DNA from: Aestuariibaculum sp. M13
GTDB lineage: Bacteria > Bacteroidota > Bacteroidia > Flavobacteriales > Flavobacteriaceae
NCBI RefSeq assembly: GCF_024723255.1
Contig: NZ_JANIAC010000004.1
Coordinates: 248,001 to 312,000 of the forward strand
Length of the DNA stretch: 64,000 nt
Direction: 5' to 3'
The position numbers were made by a program, and so were the translations under genes. A model generated the notes under the pieces. The model did no database searches, was not told the DNA's origin, and saw nothing but the letters and a program-made list of their open reading frames with translations. Positions 10,501 through 19,213 of this stretch are shown here, piece by piece. Numbering within the stretch: the stretch's first letter is position 1; every line of letters starts with the position of its first letter.

Positions 10501-11036
10501 ATGGAGTTGCAAAACAAATCTATAGTAATGATGAAGGGATATTAGATGTTTCTTATGCAGGAAGTTCTATCCCTACCTATAACTTAGGTTTAAGCAACCG
10601 TGTAGATATTGGTAACTTCTATGTTTATTGTATGGTAAACTATTATGGCGGTTTTAAGACAAGGGTAACTGTTCCGTATGCGGGTGATTTAAGACCATTA
10701 GAAGGTTCGGGTAATTATTGGCTGGAACCTGGAGATGAGAATGATCCTAGTAAATTACCTTTTCTTAATACGTTATATTATGAAAACTTGGGGTATTCAG
10801 ATAAATATACAGTAAATGGGGCATATTTAACCTTAGGAGATCTTACAGCTACTTATAGCTTTAGAGATAGTAAATGGTTAAAGAGTAAAGGGATTAAAAA
10901 TTTTGAAGTAAGACTACAAGGATCTAATCTGTATACAGTAGGGTTTAATAAATACAATTTCAGTAAAGCTACTGGTAGTTATGAAAAAACGTATTTAACC
11001 CCAACTTATACAATAGGTCTTAATGTTAATTTCTAA
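7524..11036 (+). CDS. SusC/RagA-type TonB-dependent transporter with STN signalling domain
   Basis: An outer-membrane transporter of 1170 aa. A basic N-terminal extension precedes the signal peptide (MRTFIFLLCTTVFGL, residues 21-35), with cleavage near SFSQ. The STN domain (about 46-118, LLTVDEVFEIIREQTDYKF) is the part that signals to FecR. A carboxypeptidase-regulatory-like domain (about 127-200, GNITDKEGLPIPGATVVVKG) and the TonB plug (about 205-335, SVTVLKDAAAATIYGVRASNG) come next, then the barrel, ending YTIGLNVNF. The plug departs from the commonest SusC consensus (VISTGYQKIKPEQVTGS), as in the transporter at 21420. SusD overlaps or follows directly. Regulation is probably by the adjacent sigma/anti-sigma pair and the leader at 7424-7516. 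Confidence 0.95.
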   Translation: MEINFINVRSLMRKRLCMLIMRTFIFLLCTTVFGLTTDMSFSQTKVTIGQDQLLTVDEVFEIIREQTDYKFMYPKNLFKDVPKVQLKKGTISVGKLLGKSITSKQFNIVLSEDNTIIVKEKNTIQQRRVTGNITDKEGLPIPGATVVVKGTSKGTVSNFDGTYGIDVISPENVLVVSFLGYKTQEVLVGSNYVINIKLEEEVAGLDEVVISTGYQKIKPEQVTGSVSTIQSKDYDSRINTTDFLSGLQNKIPGLLINNDIDFEGNSLFQIRGISTISGSREPLIVIDGFPTELSLDNINPNEIESVTVLKDAAAATIYGVRASNGVIVIERKKAKAGKVNVNFTTTLGFTPKENYDRYRWDKDASNVNIDFVKDTYVDNGSWLWNLITNPNASPDFNIDPVQYILAQQSAGVITEEEANQQFASMGSYNNSKDYSRLFLQTNAVKTYNLSLSGGSEDALYYITANHTDSEFNEINNDNSTTMLTGRTTVKFNNRFSMDLTNNFQQSKANSAPIPDITNFYAYERFEDEYGNPLSTYYNSYSNPYYNDYLISEGLLDNRYYPLQEINDVSTVTNALNNRIVANFNYDFNTDLSLNFGGVYEISRTDVKKLSNENSAEVRQYINYYTTDDDGTLVYNLPTGALLRQSETKTDGYTVRAQLNYNKQINENHSINAIFGGEVRDVLTKTSSGAYFGYDDQNLLHQPMDNTLLMSSNYSPSYVRNNPSLSYNSLFDQGYEDNRFVSIYSNLVYGFKGKYTLTGSIRIDQSNLFGTDPKYKYKPLWSLGAAWNIDKEKFVQGAEWLESLKLRLAYGFNGNVAKNSLPQVIAEADYNNYDPNNGLMLSLMSPANSGLRWEQTSNFNVGLDYSIFKNVSGSFEYYNKKSTDLLAVNQIDATKGQSSAYVNQATIRNNGWETSLNADWISHKDFNWNTGLNLSYNTSKVLSVASDLTDNSLSSSYLSGSSTDFLEGYAIGAMFNYRYAGLNEQGYPLIYDKDGVAKQIYSNDEGILDVSYAGSSIPTYNLGLSNRVDIGNFYVYCMVNYYGGFKTRVTVPYAGDLRPLEGSGNYWLEPGDENDPSKLPFLNTLYYENLGYSDKYTVNGAYLTLGDLTATYSFRDSKWLKSKGIKNFEVRLQGSNLYTVGFNKYNFSKATGSYEKTYLTPTYTIGLNVNF

Positions 11037-11064
11037 TTCTTGTATAATTACAAAATCGAAAATA

Positions 11065-12465
11065 ATGGAAAATCAATATAAATATTTAGTAATAGCGTTA
11101 TTTATAGGGCTATTGGCAGTTTCTTGTGATAATTACCTCGATGTACAGCCTAAAGGTGTACAACTGTTAACAACGGTTGAGGACTATAATCAATGGTTAA
11201 ATAGTGAAGATGTTCAAACATCTATCCCAAATGAGTTAAATGATTTAGCTGATAATGTTGATGACGCTGATTATACAGACCCTCCAAGTTATGATGGGGT
11301 ACGAATATATGCTTGGCAATTACAATTTTCAGAAGATTTAAAAGCTACGCCTGTGTTTTGGGCCGATTTTTATCAAAATATATACTATTTTAATACAGTA
11401 TTAGCAGGTATTGATGATGCTACTGGGGGAGCAGAATCTGAGAAGCAAAATATGAAAGCAGAAGCTTACCTAGGAAGAGCTTTTGAATATCTTTATTTAG
11501 TCAATTTATATGGGAAAGTATATGATGTAAATACAGCTGACCAAGATTTAGCAGTGCCTTTTGTAATTTCTAATGATTTAGAGGATGATGTTCCAGAGCG
11601 TAGTACTGTTCAGGAAATTTATGAATACATTATTTCAGATATTGAAAAAGCGCTTCCAAATTTACCAGAAGATAATAGTACAAATCGTTTTAGAGGTAGT
11701 GTAGCAGCAGCCTATAGTGTGTTAGCTCGAACCTATTTGTTTATGGGAGATTATGAAAAGGCGGCTGAAAATGCACAATTGGCTTTAGATAGCGGAGCAA
11801 ATGCTTTAGTCGATTTTTCAACATTGTCTGGAGGAAGTGAAATGCCAGATTTAAGAACAAGAGAAAGTGCCATATATGCCCGTCTTAATAAGACGCATCG
11901 TTTTACAGCTTATTGCGATCTTAATTTTCTTCAATCTTTTGATACGTTAGATTTGCGATTGAATTATTATTACAGAACATCTGGGGATTATAGTTTTACC
12001 GATAGAGGAAGTGTTAGATATTATTCGTATGCGTATCCAATAAATAGAAACTCAATGGTTCAAATTAATTGGGGGCCATCTGTAGCAGAAATGAGATTAA
12101 TTCTTGCAGAATCGGCAGCAAGAGCTAATAATTTAAATACAGCTATTGACCAATTAGATTTGTTGAGAAGTAAACGTTTTATGGCGGAAGATTATGAGAA
12201 ATATGATCCAGAAAACCCTATTCAAGAAGAGGTTTTACAAAAAGTATTAGATGAAAGAACATTTGAGATGGCTTTTACCGGAATGCGTTGGTTCGATATG
12301 CGTAGGTTAGCAGCCGAAGGCTTAATGCCTACAGTTTACAGGTATGATGCTGCAGGAGAAATAGTAGAAACACTAGCTCCAGATAGTAATAAATACACAC
12401 TACAAATACCTATACAAATAATGTATTTTAATCCAGATTGGCCTCAAAATCCAATAGATAATTGA
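11065..12465 (+). CDS. SusD/RagB-family outer-membrane lipoprotein
   Basis: A nutrient-binding lipoprotein of 466 aa, partner of the preceding SusC. The frame is open from 11023, overlapping the SusC stop, but the lipoprotein signal begins at ATG 11065 (MENQYKYLVIALFIGLLAVSC), so that start is preferred. After the lipid Cys come DNYLDVQPKG, TPR-like helices (SVLARTYLFMGDYEKAAENA) and the C-terminal family motif VLDERTFEMAFTGMRWFDMRRL. No enzyme gene follows it; a perfect inverted repeat and then an unrelated ABC transporter block come next, so this locus is a bare regulator plus SusCD unit with no visible substrate clue. Confidence 0.93.
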   Translation: MENQYKYLVIALFIGLLAVSCDNYLDVQPKGVQLLTTVEDYNQWLNSEDVQTSIPNELNDLADNVDDADYTDPPSYDGVRIYAWQLQFSEDLKATPVFWADFYQNIYYFNTVLAGIDDATGGAESEKQNMKAEAYLGRAFEYLYLVNLYGKVYDVNTADQDLAVPFVISNDLEDDVPERSTVQEIYEYIISDIEKALPNLPEDNSTNRFRGSVAAAYSVLARTYLFMGDYEKAAENAQLALDSGANALVDFSTLSGGSEMPDLRTRESAIYARLNKTHRFTAYCDLNFLQSFDTLDLRLNYYYRTSGDYSFTDRGSVRYYSYAYPINRNSMVQINWGPSVAEMRLILAESAARANNLNTAIDQLDLLRSKRFMAEDYEKYDPENPIQEEVLQKVLDERTFEMAFTGMRWFDMRRLAAEGLMPTVYRYDAAGEIVETLAPDSNKYTLQIPIQIMYFNPDWPQNPIDN

Positions 12466-12481
12466 TTTTTTGTTAAGAACT

Positions 12482-12512
12482 TATAGACAACTGTAATGTA
12501 CAGTTGTCTATA
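12482..12512 (+). terminator. Perfect 14-bp inverted repeat, probable terminator after susD
   Basis: TATAGACAACTGTA (12482-12495) pairs perfectly with TACAGTTGTCTATA (12499-12512) around a 3-base loop. Only a short T-containing stretch (ATCTTGTTTT) follows, so termination is likely but the U-tract is weak. Confidence 0.6.
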
Positions 12513-12647
12513 ATCTTGTTTTAAGATTGTAAATCATTTGACAACTATTATTTGATGGTTAGGAGCATTTCTACATAGCCCCTTAGGTTTTTTATGCTGA
12601 TACAGGAGCAAAGAATACCGTCAAATTAATTTATAAATAAAATTTTT

Positions 12648-13571
12648 ATGAAAGATTCGTTAGTAAGAGTCGAAAACCTATCCCATAGATACAGTATTCA
12701 ATGGGCAGTTAAGGACATTAGTTTTGAAATACCAGAAAAAGGTATTTATGGATTACTAGGCTCAAACGGAGCAGGGAAATCTACAACGATGAATATTATA
12801 AGTGGGGTTTTAAAACAGAGTAAAGGAGATGTTTTTGTAAAAGGAATAAATTTATCTAAAAAACCCATTGAAGCAAAAAAGCAGATTGGTTTTTTACCTC
12901 AAAATCCTCCCTTGTATTTAGATACAACTGTAGAAGAGTATCTAACTAATTGTGCACATTTACGTAAGATAGATTCTAAGCAGGTTAAAGAAGCTGTCGA
13001 TCATGTTTTAGAAAAATGCGCGATATCACATTTTAGAAAACGATTAATAAAAAACTTATCTGGAGGTTACCGACAACGTGTAGGTATTGCTCAGGCTATA
13101 ATTCATGAACCAGCTTTTGTAATTCTTGACGAACCAACAAATGGATTAGATCCCAACCAAATTCTAGAGATAAGGAAATTAGTAAAAGAAATAGCTGAAG
13201 ATAGAGCAGTCTTATTATCGACACATATGCTTACGGAAGTACATGCAGTGTGCGATCATATTTTTATGATTGAACATGGAAAAATGGTGTTTTCTGGAAA
13301 AGCAGAAGATTTTGACAATTATTTAGCTCCAAATACTGTTTTTGTTCGATTGTTAGAAATGCCAACAGTAGAAGAACTATTGAAAAATATAGAAGGTTTA
13401 GAAAATGTTGAAGAATTTGGTGGTCCAAATTACAGATTAAAATTTTCGGTTTTAAATCAAGCCGTCGAGAGAGTTGTACAAGCAAGTGTTAAATATGATT
13501 GGCGACTTGAAGAAATTAGAGCAGAGAAAAATTCACTAAACGACGTGTTTGCTGCATTATCAAAAAAGTAA
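12648..13571 (+). CDS. ABC transporter ATP-binding protein (GldA-like)
   Basis: A 307-aa ABC ATPase. Walker A is GSNGAGKST (about 38-46), the signature LSGGYRQR (137-144), and Walker B VILDEPTNGLDP with catalytic Glu162. A switch His follows in LLSTHML. The C-terminal extension after about 225 is typical of ATPases that drive ABC-2 permeases, and the overall sequence resembles flavobacterial GldA. Its partner permease starts 11 bases downstream. In gliding flavobacteria GldA, GldF and GldG act together. Whether this copy serves motility or another export role cannot be read from the sequence. Confidence 0.9.
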   Translation: MKDSLVRVENLSHRYSIQWAVKDISFEIPEKGIYGLLGSNGAGKSTTMNIISGVLKQSKGDVFVKGINLSKKPIEAKKQIGFLPQNPPLYLDTTVEEYLTNCAHLRKIDSKQVKEAVDHVLEKCAISHFRKRLIKNLSGGYRQRVGIAQAIIHEPAFVILDEPTNGLDPNQILEIRKLVKEIAEDRAVLLSTHMLTEVHAVCDHIFMIEHGKMVFSGKAEDFDNYLAPNTVFVRLLEMPTVEELLKNIEGLENVEEFGGPNYRLKFSVLNQAVERVVQASVKYDWRLEEIRAEKNSLNDVFAALSKK

Positions 13572-13582
13572 GAATATAATTT

Positions 13583-15913
13583 ATGAAAATGATATTGAAA
13601 ATAGCTCGAATGGAGCTACAAAAAATTTTTTATTCTCCTATCGCCTGGTTAGTTCTCATTGCGTTTAGTATTCAAACAGGAATGCAATTAATGCAATTAA
13701 TTAATATGACAGTTGTGAATTCTGATCTAGGGTATTCTACAAGTAATTTAACGAGAGTTCTTTTTACAGGTCAAAGTGGTATTCTAAATAGAATGCAAAT
13801 GACATTGTACCTATACATTCCTTTGCTAACAATGGGCTTATTCAGTCAGGAATTTAGCTCTGGTTCTATAAAATTGCTTTATTCTGCTCCTATTTCGAAC
13901 ATTCAAATTGTTGTTGGGAAATTTGTTTCTATGATGATTTTTGGTTTGGCATTGGTGATTATTCTTTTGTTGGCTGTAAGTTTTGGATGCGTCGTAATTA
14001 GGGAATTTGAACTATCTCTTGTAATTACAGCTGTATTGGGGCTGTATTTATTAATATGTGCATATGCTGCCGTTGGCTTATTTGTATCTTCTTTAACATC
14101 GTATCAAATTGTTGCAGCTATTGGAACTTTTGCAATTTTATTTATCCTTGGCCAGGTAGGCTCTATGTGGCAGGATGTCGATTTTGTTAGAGATATAACT
14201 TATTGGCTTTCAATTAACGGAAGATCAGATACGCTTATTAGAGGCCTAATTTGCAGTGAAGATATTTTATATTTTATACTTGTATCTGGTCTGTTTATAG
14301 CTTTTACGGTATTATGTTTAAAAGGTATAAGAGAAAAAAGTCCTAAGCATATATCTGCTTTAAGGTACATTGCTGTTTTTATTATCATTTCCGTAATAGG
14401 GTATATAAGTACAGTACCATCATTAATGATGTATCACGATGCTACTCGTACCAAGTTAAATACCTTAACCTTAAATAGTCAGGACGTTGTGTCCCATGTT
14501 GAAGGGAAAATTAATGTTACTACTTATGTGAATATTTTTGATGATAATTTTTGGTACGGTGCACCTTCAAATCAAAAGTACGATATGAGTCGTTACGATC
14601 AGTATTTACGTTTTCACCCCGATATGGAGTTAAATTATAAATACTATTATGCACTTCCTACAGATAAAAATGAATTAAAAAGTCACAACGAACGATTTGC
14701 AGGCTTAACGTTACAACAAGCATTAGAGAAGGCGTCAAATATATCAGAAGTAAGTTCAGGTATTTTTAAACCAGCAGAACATTATACAGACGAAATTAAT
14801 CTTAAATCAGAGAACAATCGTTTTGTGACTAAAATCACTAACGAAACAGGTAAGGTAGCATATTTACGTGTTTATAACGATATGAAACGTGTTCCTGGTG
14901 AATCTGAAATTACAGCCGCTTTAAAGAAGTTAACCATGGATTTACCTGTAGTTGGTTTTGTAACGGGACACAGTGAAAGAGATGTCAATGATTTTGGATC
15001 CAGAGGTTATCTTCAGTTAGCTAAAGAAAAAAATTACAGATACTCTTTAATAAATAATGGATTCGACTTTAAAGAATTTAACTTATCAAAACCTGTTGAA
15101 GAGAGCATCGATATTTTAATTGTTTCAGATTCTAAAAAAGGATTTTCAGATAAAGAATTAAAGCATTTAAATAGTTATATAGATAGAGGTGGAAACCTGG
15201 TAATAGCGGCGGATTTAAACAGGCAGTTTAATATGAATCCATTGGTAGAACATTTAGGAGTTGAATTTATTCAAGGTCAGGTGGTCGAACATAATAAAGG
15301 TTACGGTATGGATTTAGTTACTTCGGTTGCAACCAAAGAAAGTTATGCTCTGGCTTATCAATTTGAAACTATTAGTGACGAAAAACCTGTTATGATGCCT
15401 GGTGCAGTTGGAATAAAATATAAAGAAATAGATGGGTTTAATTATACTCGTGTTTTAACTTCAGATTTAGTTGAAAATATATCAGCGATAGATTCTGCAG
15501 GGTCATGGAATGAGTTGCAGACAAGAAATTACACAGATAGTATTGCAAAATATAATCCTGAAAAAGAAGAAATTTTAGGACCAATAACAACCGCATTAGC
15601 TTTAACGCGAAATGTCGGCGATAAGGAGCAGCGAATCATGATTTTAGGAGACGCAGATTGTATTAGTAATGGAGAGTTGTCGACAAACAGAAACGGCTAT
15701 CGTGCCCAAAACTTTAACATGGGGACAGGTATGTTTTATTGGTTATCTAACAATGAAGTGCCAATAGATGTTAGAAGACCAAATCTTACAGATAACAAAA
15801 TTTATGTTACAAAAAGTAAAATACCTTTTTTAAATATTGTATTTAAGGTAATTGTTCCACTTGTGCTGTTAGTATCTTTTTTACTAATCTGGTTTCGTCG
15901 TAAAGGGAGATAA
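13583..15913 (+). CDS. ABC-2 type permease fused to GldG-like domain (GldF-GldG fusion)
   Basis: A 776-aa membrane protein. Residues 1-245 form an ABC-2 permease with about six membrane helices (IAWLVLIAFSIQTGMQL, then LYIPLLTMGLFSQEFSSGSI), equivalent to GldF. A further helix at about 255-275 opens the second half, which resembles GldG: an extracytoplasmic region (about 285-735) containing an ABC-associated domain (DMKRVPGESEITAALKKL, SVGFVTGH-like segment and LIVSDSKKGFSDKELKHLN), then a C-terminal helix (about 750-770) and WFRRKGR. In classical gliding bacteria these are two genes. Here the length of 776 equals the sum of both. It is paired with the ATPase just upstream. Confidence 0.85.
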   Translation: MKMILKIARMELQKIFYSPIAWLVLIAFSIQTGMQLMQLINMTVVNSDLGYSTSNLTRVLFTGQSGILNRMQMTLYLYIPLLTMGLFSQEFSSGSIKLLYSAPISNIQIVVGKFVSMMIFGLALVIILLLAVSFGCVVIREFELSLVITAVLGLYLLICAYAAVGLFVSSLTSYQIVAAIGTFAILFILGQVGSMWQDVDFVRDITYWLSINGRSDTLIRGLICSEDILYFILVSGLFIAFTVLCLKGIREKSPKHISALRYIAVFIIISVIGYISTVPSLMMYHDATRTKLNTLTLNSQDVVSHVEGKINVTTYVNIFDDNFWYGAPSNQKYDMSRYDQYLRFHPDMELNYKYYYALPTDKNELKSHNERFAGLTLQQALEKASNISEVSSGIFKPAEHYTDEINLKSENNRFVTKITNETGKVAYLRVYNDMKRVPGESEITAALKKLTMDLPVVGFVTGHSERDVNDFGSRGYLQLAKEKNYRYSLINNGFDFKEFNLSKPVEESIDILIVSDSKKGFSDKELKHLNSYIDRGGNLVIAADLNRQFNMNPLVEHLGVEFIQGQVVEHNKGYGMDLVTSVATKESYALAYQFETISDEKPVMMPGAVGIKYKEIDGFNYTRVLTSDLVENISAIDSAGSWNELQTRNYTDSIAKYNPEKEEILGPITTALALTRNVGDKEQRIMILGDADCISNGELSTNRNGYRAQNFNMGTGMFYWLSNNEVPIDVRRPNLTDNKIYVTKSKIPFLNIVFKVIVPLVLLVSFLLIWFRRKGR

Positions 15914-15958
15914 TGGTTTGATATTAAAAGGAGTAGTAGGGTTAAAAGCAAAATAGAT

Positions 15959-17284
15959 ATGGCATTTAAAGTAGATTCGCAAACACTAAACGATTTAAAT
16001 ATATTTAATTCAAGTAGCGGTAAAGATATATTTAGTCTTTTTAATAAAACCAGAACAAGAGGTGGAGCTGAGATACTAAAAGATATGTTTTTGTATCCAA
16101 TATCTCAAGCTAATGAAATAGCTAGCAGAGTTAGTGCTATAAAACTGTTTAAAAGAGAACAGCTGGAATTTCCTTTTAGTACTAGTGTTTTAGATACTAT
16201 TGAATTTTATTTAAGTAATACAGACGAACGAACAAAATTGTCCGGATTTGAAGATAATCTAAAAAGAAAGTTCGATCAATTTATAGGATCCAATACTGAA
16301 CACAAACAAATATATTCAGGTATTGAAGATACTTTGCAGTTTATAAGGAGTTTTAATCAATTTATATTAAGATTTAAGTCAAAGGTTTCTGATGTTGAAT
16401 TTGATCATAATTTTAAAAAGATATATTCTATTCTAACAAGTGAATCTTTTAGAAAATTAAACACTGAAGAAGGTAAGCAAAAATGGTCTTATGAAGAGGC
16501 TGTAAAATATGATGAAAGTCTTCGTTTCGATTTAAGAGATGATATTTTAAAGCTTCTAAATTATGCTTACGAAATAGATGTGTTTATCGCAGTAGCCGAA
16601 GTTTCTGATTCTATGAAATTTAATTTTGCAGAAATAAATACGAGTAATTTCAATACTATAGAGTTAAAAGGAGTGTATCATCCGTTGGTTTCGAATGCAG
16701 TTTCAAATGACGTATTAATAGACGAAAATAATAATATAATTTTTTTAACAGGGGCAAACATGGCCGGGAAGTCAACTTTTATGAAAACGTTCAGTATAGC
16801 CATGTATTTAGCTCATATAGGTTTTCCTGTACCGGTAGAACAAATGCGCTTTAGTATACAAGATGGAATGTTTACTACCATTAATCTAGCCGATAGTTTA
16901 AATATGGGATTCAGTCATTTTTATGCAGAGGTATCTCGTGTTAAAAAAATAGCACAAGAGGTTAATACTCATGATCGATTAATTGTTGTATTTGATGAAC
17001 TTTTTAGAGGAACCAATGTTAAAGATGCTTACGATGCTACTATAGCGGTTATTTCAGCTTTTGCAAGTAAAAGAAAATGCACTTTTATAGTTTCCACCCA
17101 TATTGTAGAAGCCGGGGAAGTGTTGAAAAAGCTACACGATAACATTAAATTTTTATATCTGCCAACACTTATGAAAGGTGCTCTGCCAGAATACACCTAT
17201 AAGGTAAAAGAAGGTATAACAGAAGACCGCCATGGTATGTTAATTATAAAGAATGAAAATATTTTGGATATTTTAAAATCTTAG
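15959..17284 (+). CDS. Truncated MutS-like ATPase (copy 1 of a tandem pair)
   Basis: A 441-aa MutS-family protein. It has a helical lever/clamp-like region (about 30-230) and the MutS ATPase domain (about 235-441): Walker A GANMAGKST starting at residue 265, and Walker B VVFDELFRGTN with Asp346-Glu347. The H-loop region ends STHIVEAGE. It lacks the N-terminal mismatch-binding domain with the Phe-x-Glu motif, and it has no Smr nuclease domain, so it is neither MutS1 nor a full MutS2. Such short MutS-like proteins are common in Bacteroidota and their role is not established. The next gene is a paralogue with its Walker A at the same residue number. The gene begins 45 bases after the permease. 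Confidence 0.88.
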   Translation: MAFKVDSQTLNDLNIFNSSSGKDIFSLFNKTRTRGGAEILKDMFLYPISQANEIASRVSAIKLFKREQLEFPFSTSVLDTIEFYLSNTDERTKLSGFEDNLKRKFDQFIGSNTEHKQIYSGIEDTLQFIRSFNQFILRFKSKVSDVEFDHNFKKIYSILTSESFRKLNTEEGKQKWSYEEAVKYDESLRFDLRDDILKLLNYAYEIDVFIAVAEVSDSMKFNFAEINTSNFNTIELKGVYHPLVSNAVSNDVLIDENNNIIFLTGANMAGKSTFMKTFSIAMYLAHIGFPVPVEQMRFSIQDGMFTTINLADSLNMGFSHFYAEVSRVKKIAQEVNTHDRLIVVFDELFRGTNVKDAYDATIAVISAFASKRKCTFIVSTHIVEAGEVLKKLHDNIKFLYLPTLMKGALPEYTYKVKEGITEDRHGMLIIKNENILDILKS

Positions 17285-17290
17285 TTGAAT

Positions 17291-18616
17291 ATGGAATTTA
17301 TAACAGATAAGCAAACACTTGATGACCTTAATATTTTAGGACAATACAAAAGTAATTCGATATTCAAACTTTTTAATCATACAGTAACCGTTGGAGGTAG
17401 TAGGGTTTTAGAGCAAATGTTTAATAAACCATTCTCTAGTATTGAAGCTATTAACAATCAGAGTGCTATATTTTCGTTATTTCAAAAATTAAACATTAGT
17501 TTGCCATTTATAGCTTCAGATTTTGAGTTAGTAGAAAATTATCTGGCATCTTCACAATCTTCCAATTTATATGTTAACGGTACATATGTTTTAAAAAGTA
17601 AATTTTTAAATGCAGTAATAAACGACGAAAACTATTTAATACTGGAAGAAGGCGTACATAAAACACTTCAATTTTTTCATAGTATAAAAGAGATTATAGT
17701 AGTTATAGAAGATGCATCAAAAAATACAGTTTATCAAAAGCAGGCTCAAAAGCTACAAGCATTATTAAATCAGAAACGTTTTAATTTAGTATGGGAAACT
17801 AAGACTGTTTCTAAGTTAACATTTCAGGAAGTAATTAAATTAAATCACCTATTTAGGGGAGTCTTTTATAAAGACATACAGCGTTTTATAGAAGAACTTT
17901 ATCATATAGATGTTTATGTAACAGTGGCAAAGATAGCTGAAAAACGAGGGTTTACTTATGCTAAGGCATCAAAAAAGGAAGATAAACTTATACAAATAGA
18001 AGGTTTATTTCATCCTTCTGTCCCCAATGCTGTTTCAAACGATGTGTCTATAGATACTAACAAACGAGTACTTTTTTTAACGGGAGCTAATATGGCTGGA
18101 AAATCAACCCTTATGAAGTCGTTTGGAGTTGCTCTTTATTTGGCGCATATGGGGTTCCCTGTTTCTGCAAAACATATGCGTTTTTCGTTACACGACGGTA
18201 TATTTACTTCCATAAATGTGCCAGATAATTTAGCAAAGGGATACAGTCATTTTTATGCTGAAGTTTTGCGGGTTAAACATGTAGCGACTCAGGTTGCAGA
18301 TAATAATCAGCTTTTGGTTATTTTTGATGAGTTGTTTAAAGGAACTAATGTTAAAGATGCTTCAGATGGTACAATAGCCATTGTAGATGCTTTTTCTAAA
18401 AGAGAAGGCACTTTTATTATATCTACACATATTATAGAAGCAGGCGAACAACTTAAAGAAAACGAAAAAGTCTTTTTTAAATTTTTGCCTACGGTTGTTG
18501 AAAATAATGTGCCAACGTATACCTATACTTTAAAGGAAGGTTTAACAGACGATCGCCAAGGCATGATGATTATTCAAAACGAAAGAATAATTGAAACCAT
18601 TAAAGGCGAGTTATAA
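17291..18616 (+). CDS. Truncated MutS-like ATPase (copy 2 of a tandem pair)
   Basis: A 441-aa paralogue of the preceding gene. The frame is open from a TTG at 17285, but the ATG at 17291 aligns the N-terminus (MEFITDKQTLDDLNIL) with that of copy 1 (MAFKVDSQTLNDLNIF) and is preferred. Walker A GANMAGKST again starts at residue 265, and Walker B reads VIFDELFKGTN. Mismatch-binding and Smr domains are absent here too. The pair clearly arose by tandem duplication but has diverged strongly in the helical region (about 80-210). The 6-base spacing suggests cotranscription and perhaps a heterodimer, as MutS proteins work as dimers; this is inference. Confidence 0.88.
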   Translation: MEFITDKQTLDDLNILGQYKSNSIFKLFNHTVTVGGSRVLEQMFNKPFSSIEAINNQSAIFSLFQKLNISLPFIASDFELVENYLASSQSSNLYVNGTYVLKSKFLNAVINDENYLILEEGVHKTLQFFHSIKEIIVVIEDASKNTVYQKQAQKLQALLNQKRFNLVWETKTVSKLTFQEVIKLNHLFRGVFYKDIQRFIEELYHIDVYVTVAKIAEKRGFTYAKASKKEDKLIQIEGLFHPSVPNAVSNDVSIDTNKRVLFLTGANMAGKSTLMKSFGVALYLAHMGFPVSAKHMRFSLHDGIFTSINVPDNLAKGYSHFYAEVLRVKHVATQVADNNQLLVIFDELFKGTNVKDASDGTIAIVDAFSKREGTFIISTHIIEAGEQLKENEKVFFKFLPTVVENNVPTYTYTLKEGLTDDRQGMMIIQNERIIETIKGEL

Positions 18617-18689
18617 AACCAATAGAATTAAATACATTATTACATTTGTATGATACGATTTGTAATCATGAAAACGACAAATAGAACAA

Positions 18690-19082
18690 ATGGTAAAAAA
18701 AATAATACTTGACGGAAATAATTTTAGAAATATTCCAACATTCTACGAAGAAATTAATCACCTTTTTATGAAAGATGAAAACTGGAAGTTAGGACAAAGT
18801 TTAGATGCTTTAAATGATTTGTTTTATGGAGCTTATGGGATATTGAAAGAAAATAAAACTATTGAGCTTGTTTGGGTTGGTTTTGAGAAAAGTAGGCTCG
18901 ATTTGGGTTTGGATACAACTAAAAAATTTTATTTGGAAAAGCTGGAAAAACCAGAGAAATTTAATAATGAATTTATTCATAAAAAATTAGCTGAATTGGA
19001 AAGTGGAGAAGGAAAAACTTATTTTGAAATAATACTTGAAATAATAGAAAATCATCCTAATATTAAATTGGTACAACAGTAA
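18690..19082 (+). CDS. Barstar-family protein
   Basis: A 130-aa cytoplasmic protein. VKKIILDGNNFRNIPTFYEE, followed by LGQSLDALNDLFYG and then IELVWVGFEKSR, follows the order of barstar (beta strand, helix, Asn/Asp-Leu-Asp-Ala-Leu helix, central strand). Barstars bind and block barnase-type ribonucleases. The C-terminal tail (EIILEIIENHPNIKLV) fits the last helix and strand. No ribonuclease or other toxin gene is seen next to it, so it is an orphan antitoxin-like gene. It is longer than the classical barstar of about 90 aa, because of an insertion around residues 75-105. It sits 130 bases upstream of the first initiator-tRNA-like element. Confidence 0.75.
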   Translation: MVKKIILDGNNFRNIPTFYEEINHLFMKDENWKLGQSLDALNDLFYGAYGILKENKTIELVWVGFEKSRLDLGLDTTKKFYLEKLEKPEKFNNEFIHKKLAELESGEGKTYFEIILEIIENHPNIKLVQQ

Positions 19083-19177
19083 GATTTAGGTAATACAAGT
19101 CTTTTGTTAAAATTATTTTTTCTCTAAAAATTATTTCAAATTCATATATTTACATAGTATAATCAGAAAACTAAAGC

Positions 19178-19200
19178 TGCATACGTTTTAGCATACGATT
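19178..19200 (+). repeat. ATACG direct repeats upstream of tRNA-like element (copy 1)
   Basis: Two units, GCATACGTTTTA and GCATACGATT(TA), follow each other at a 12-base period. A similar array (three ATACG units) precedes the second element at 46681-46710, also just before a GTAAAT stretch. They could be protein-binding sites of an integrase or part of a promoter. Confidence 0.45.
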
Positions 19201-19213
19201 TAAGTAAATTAAC

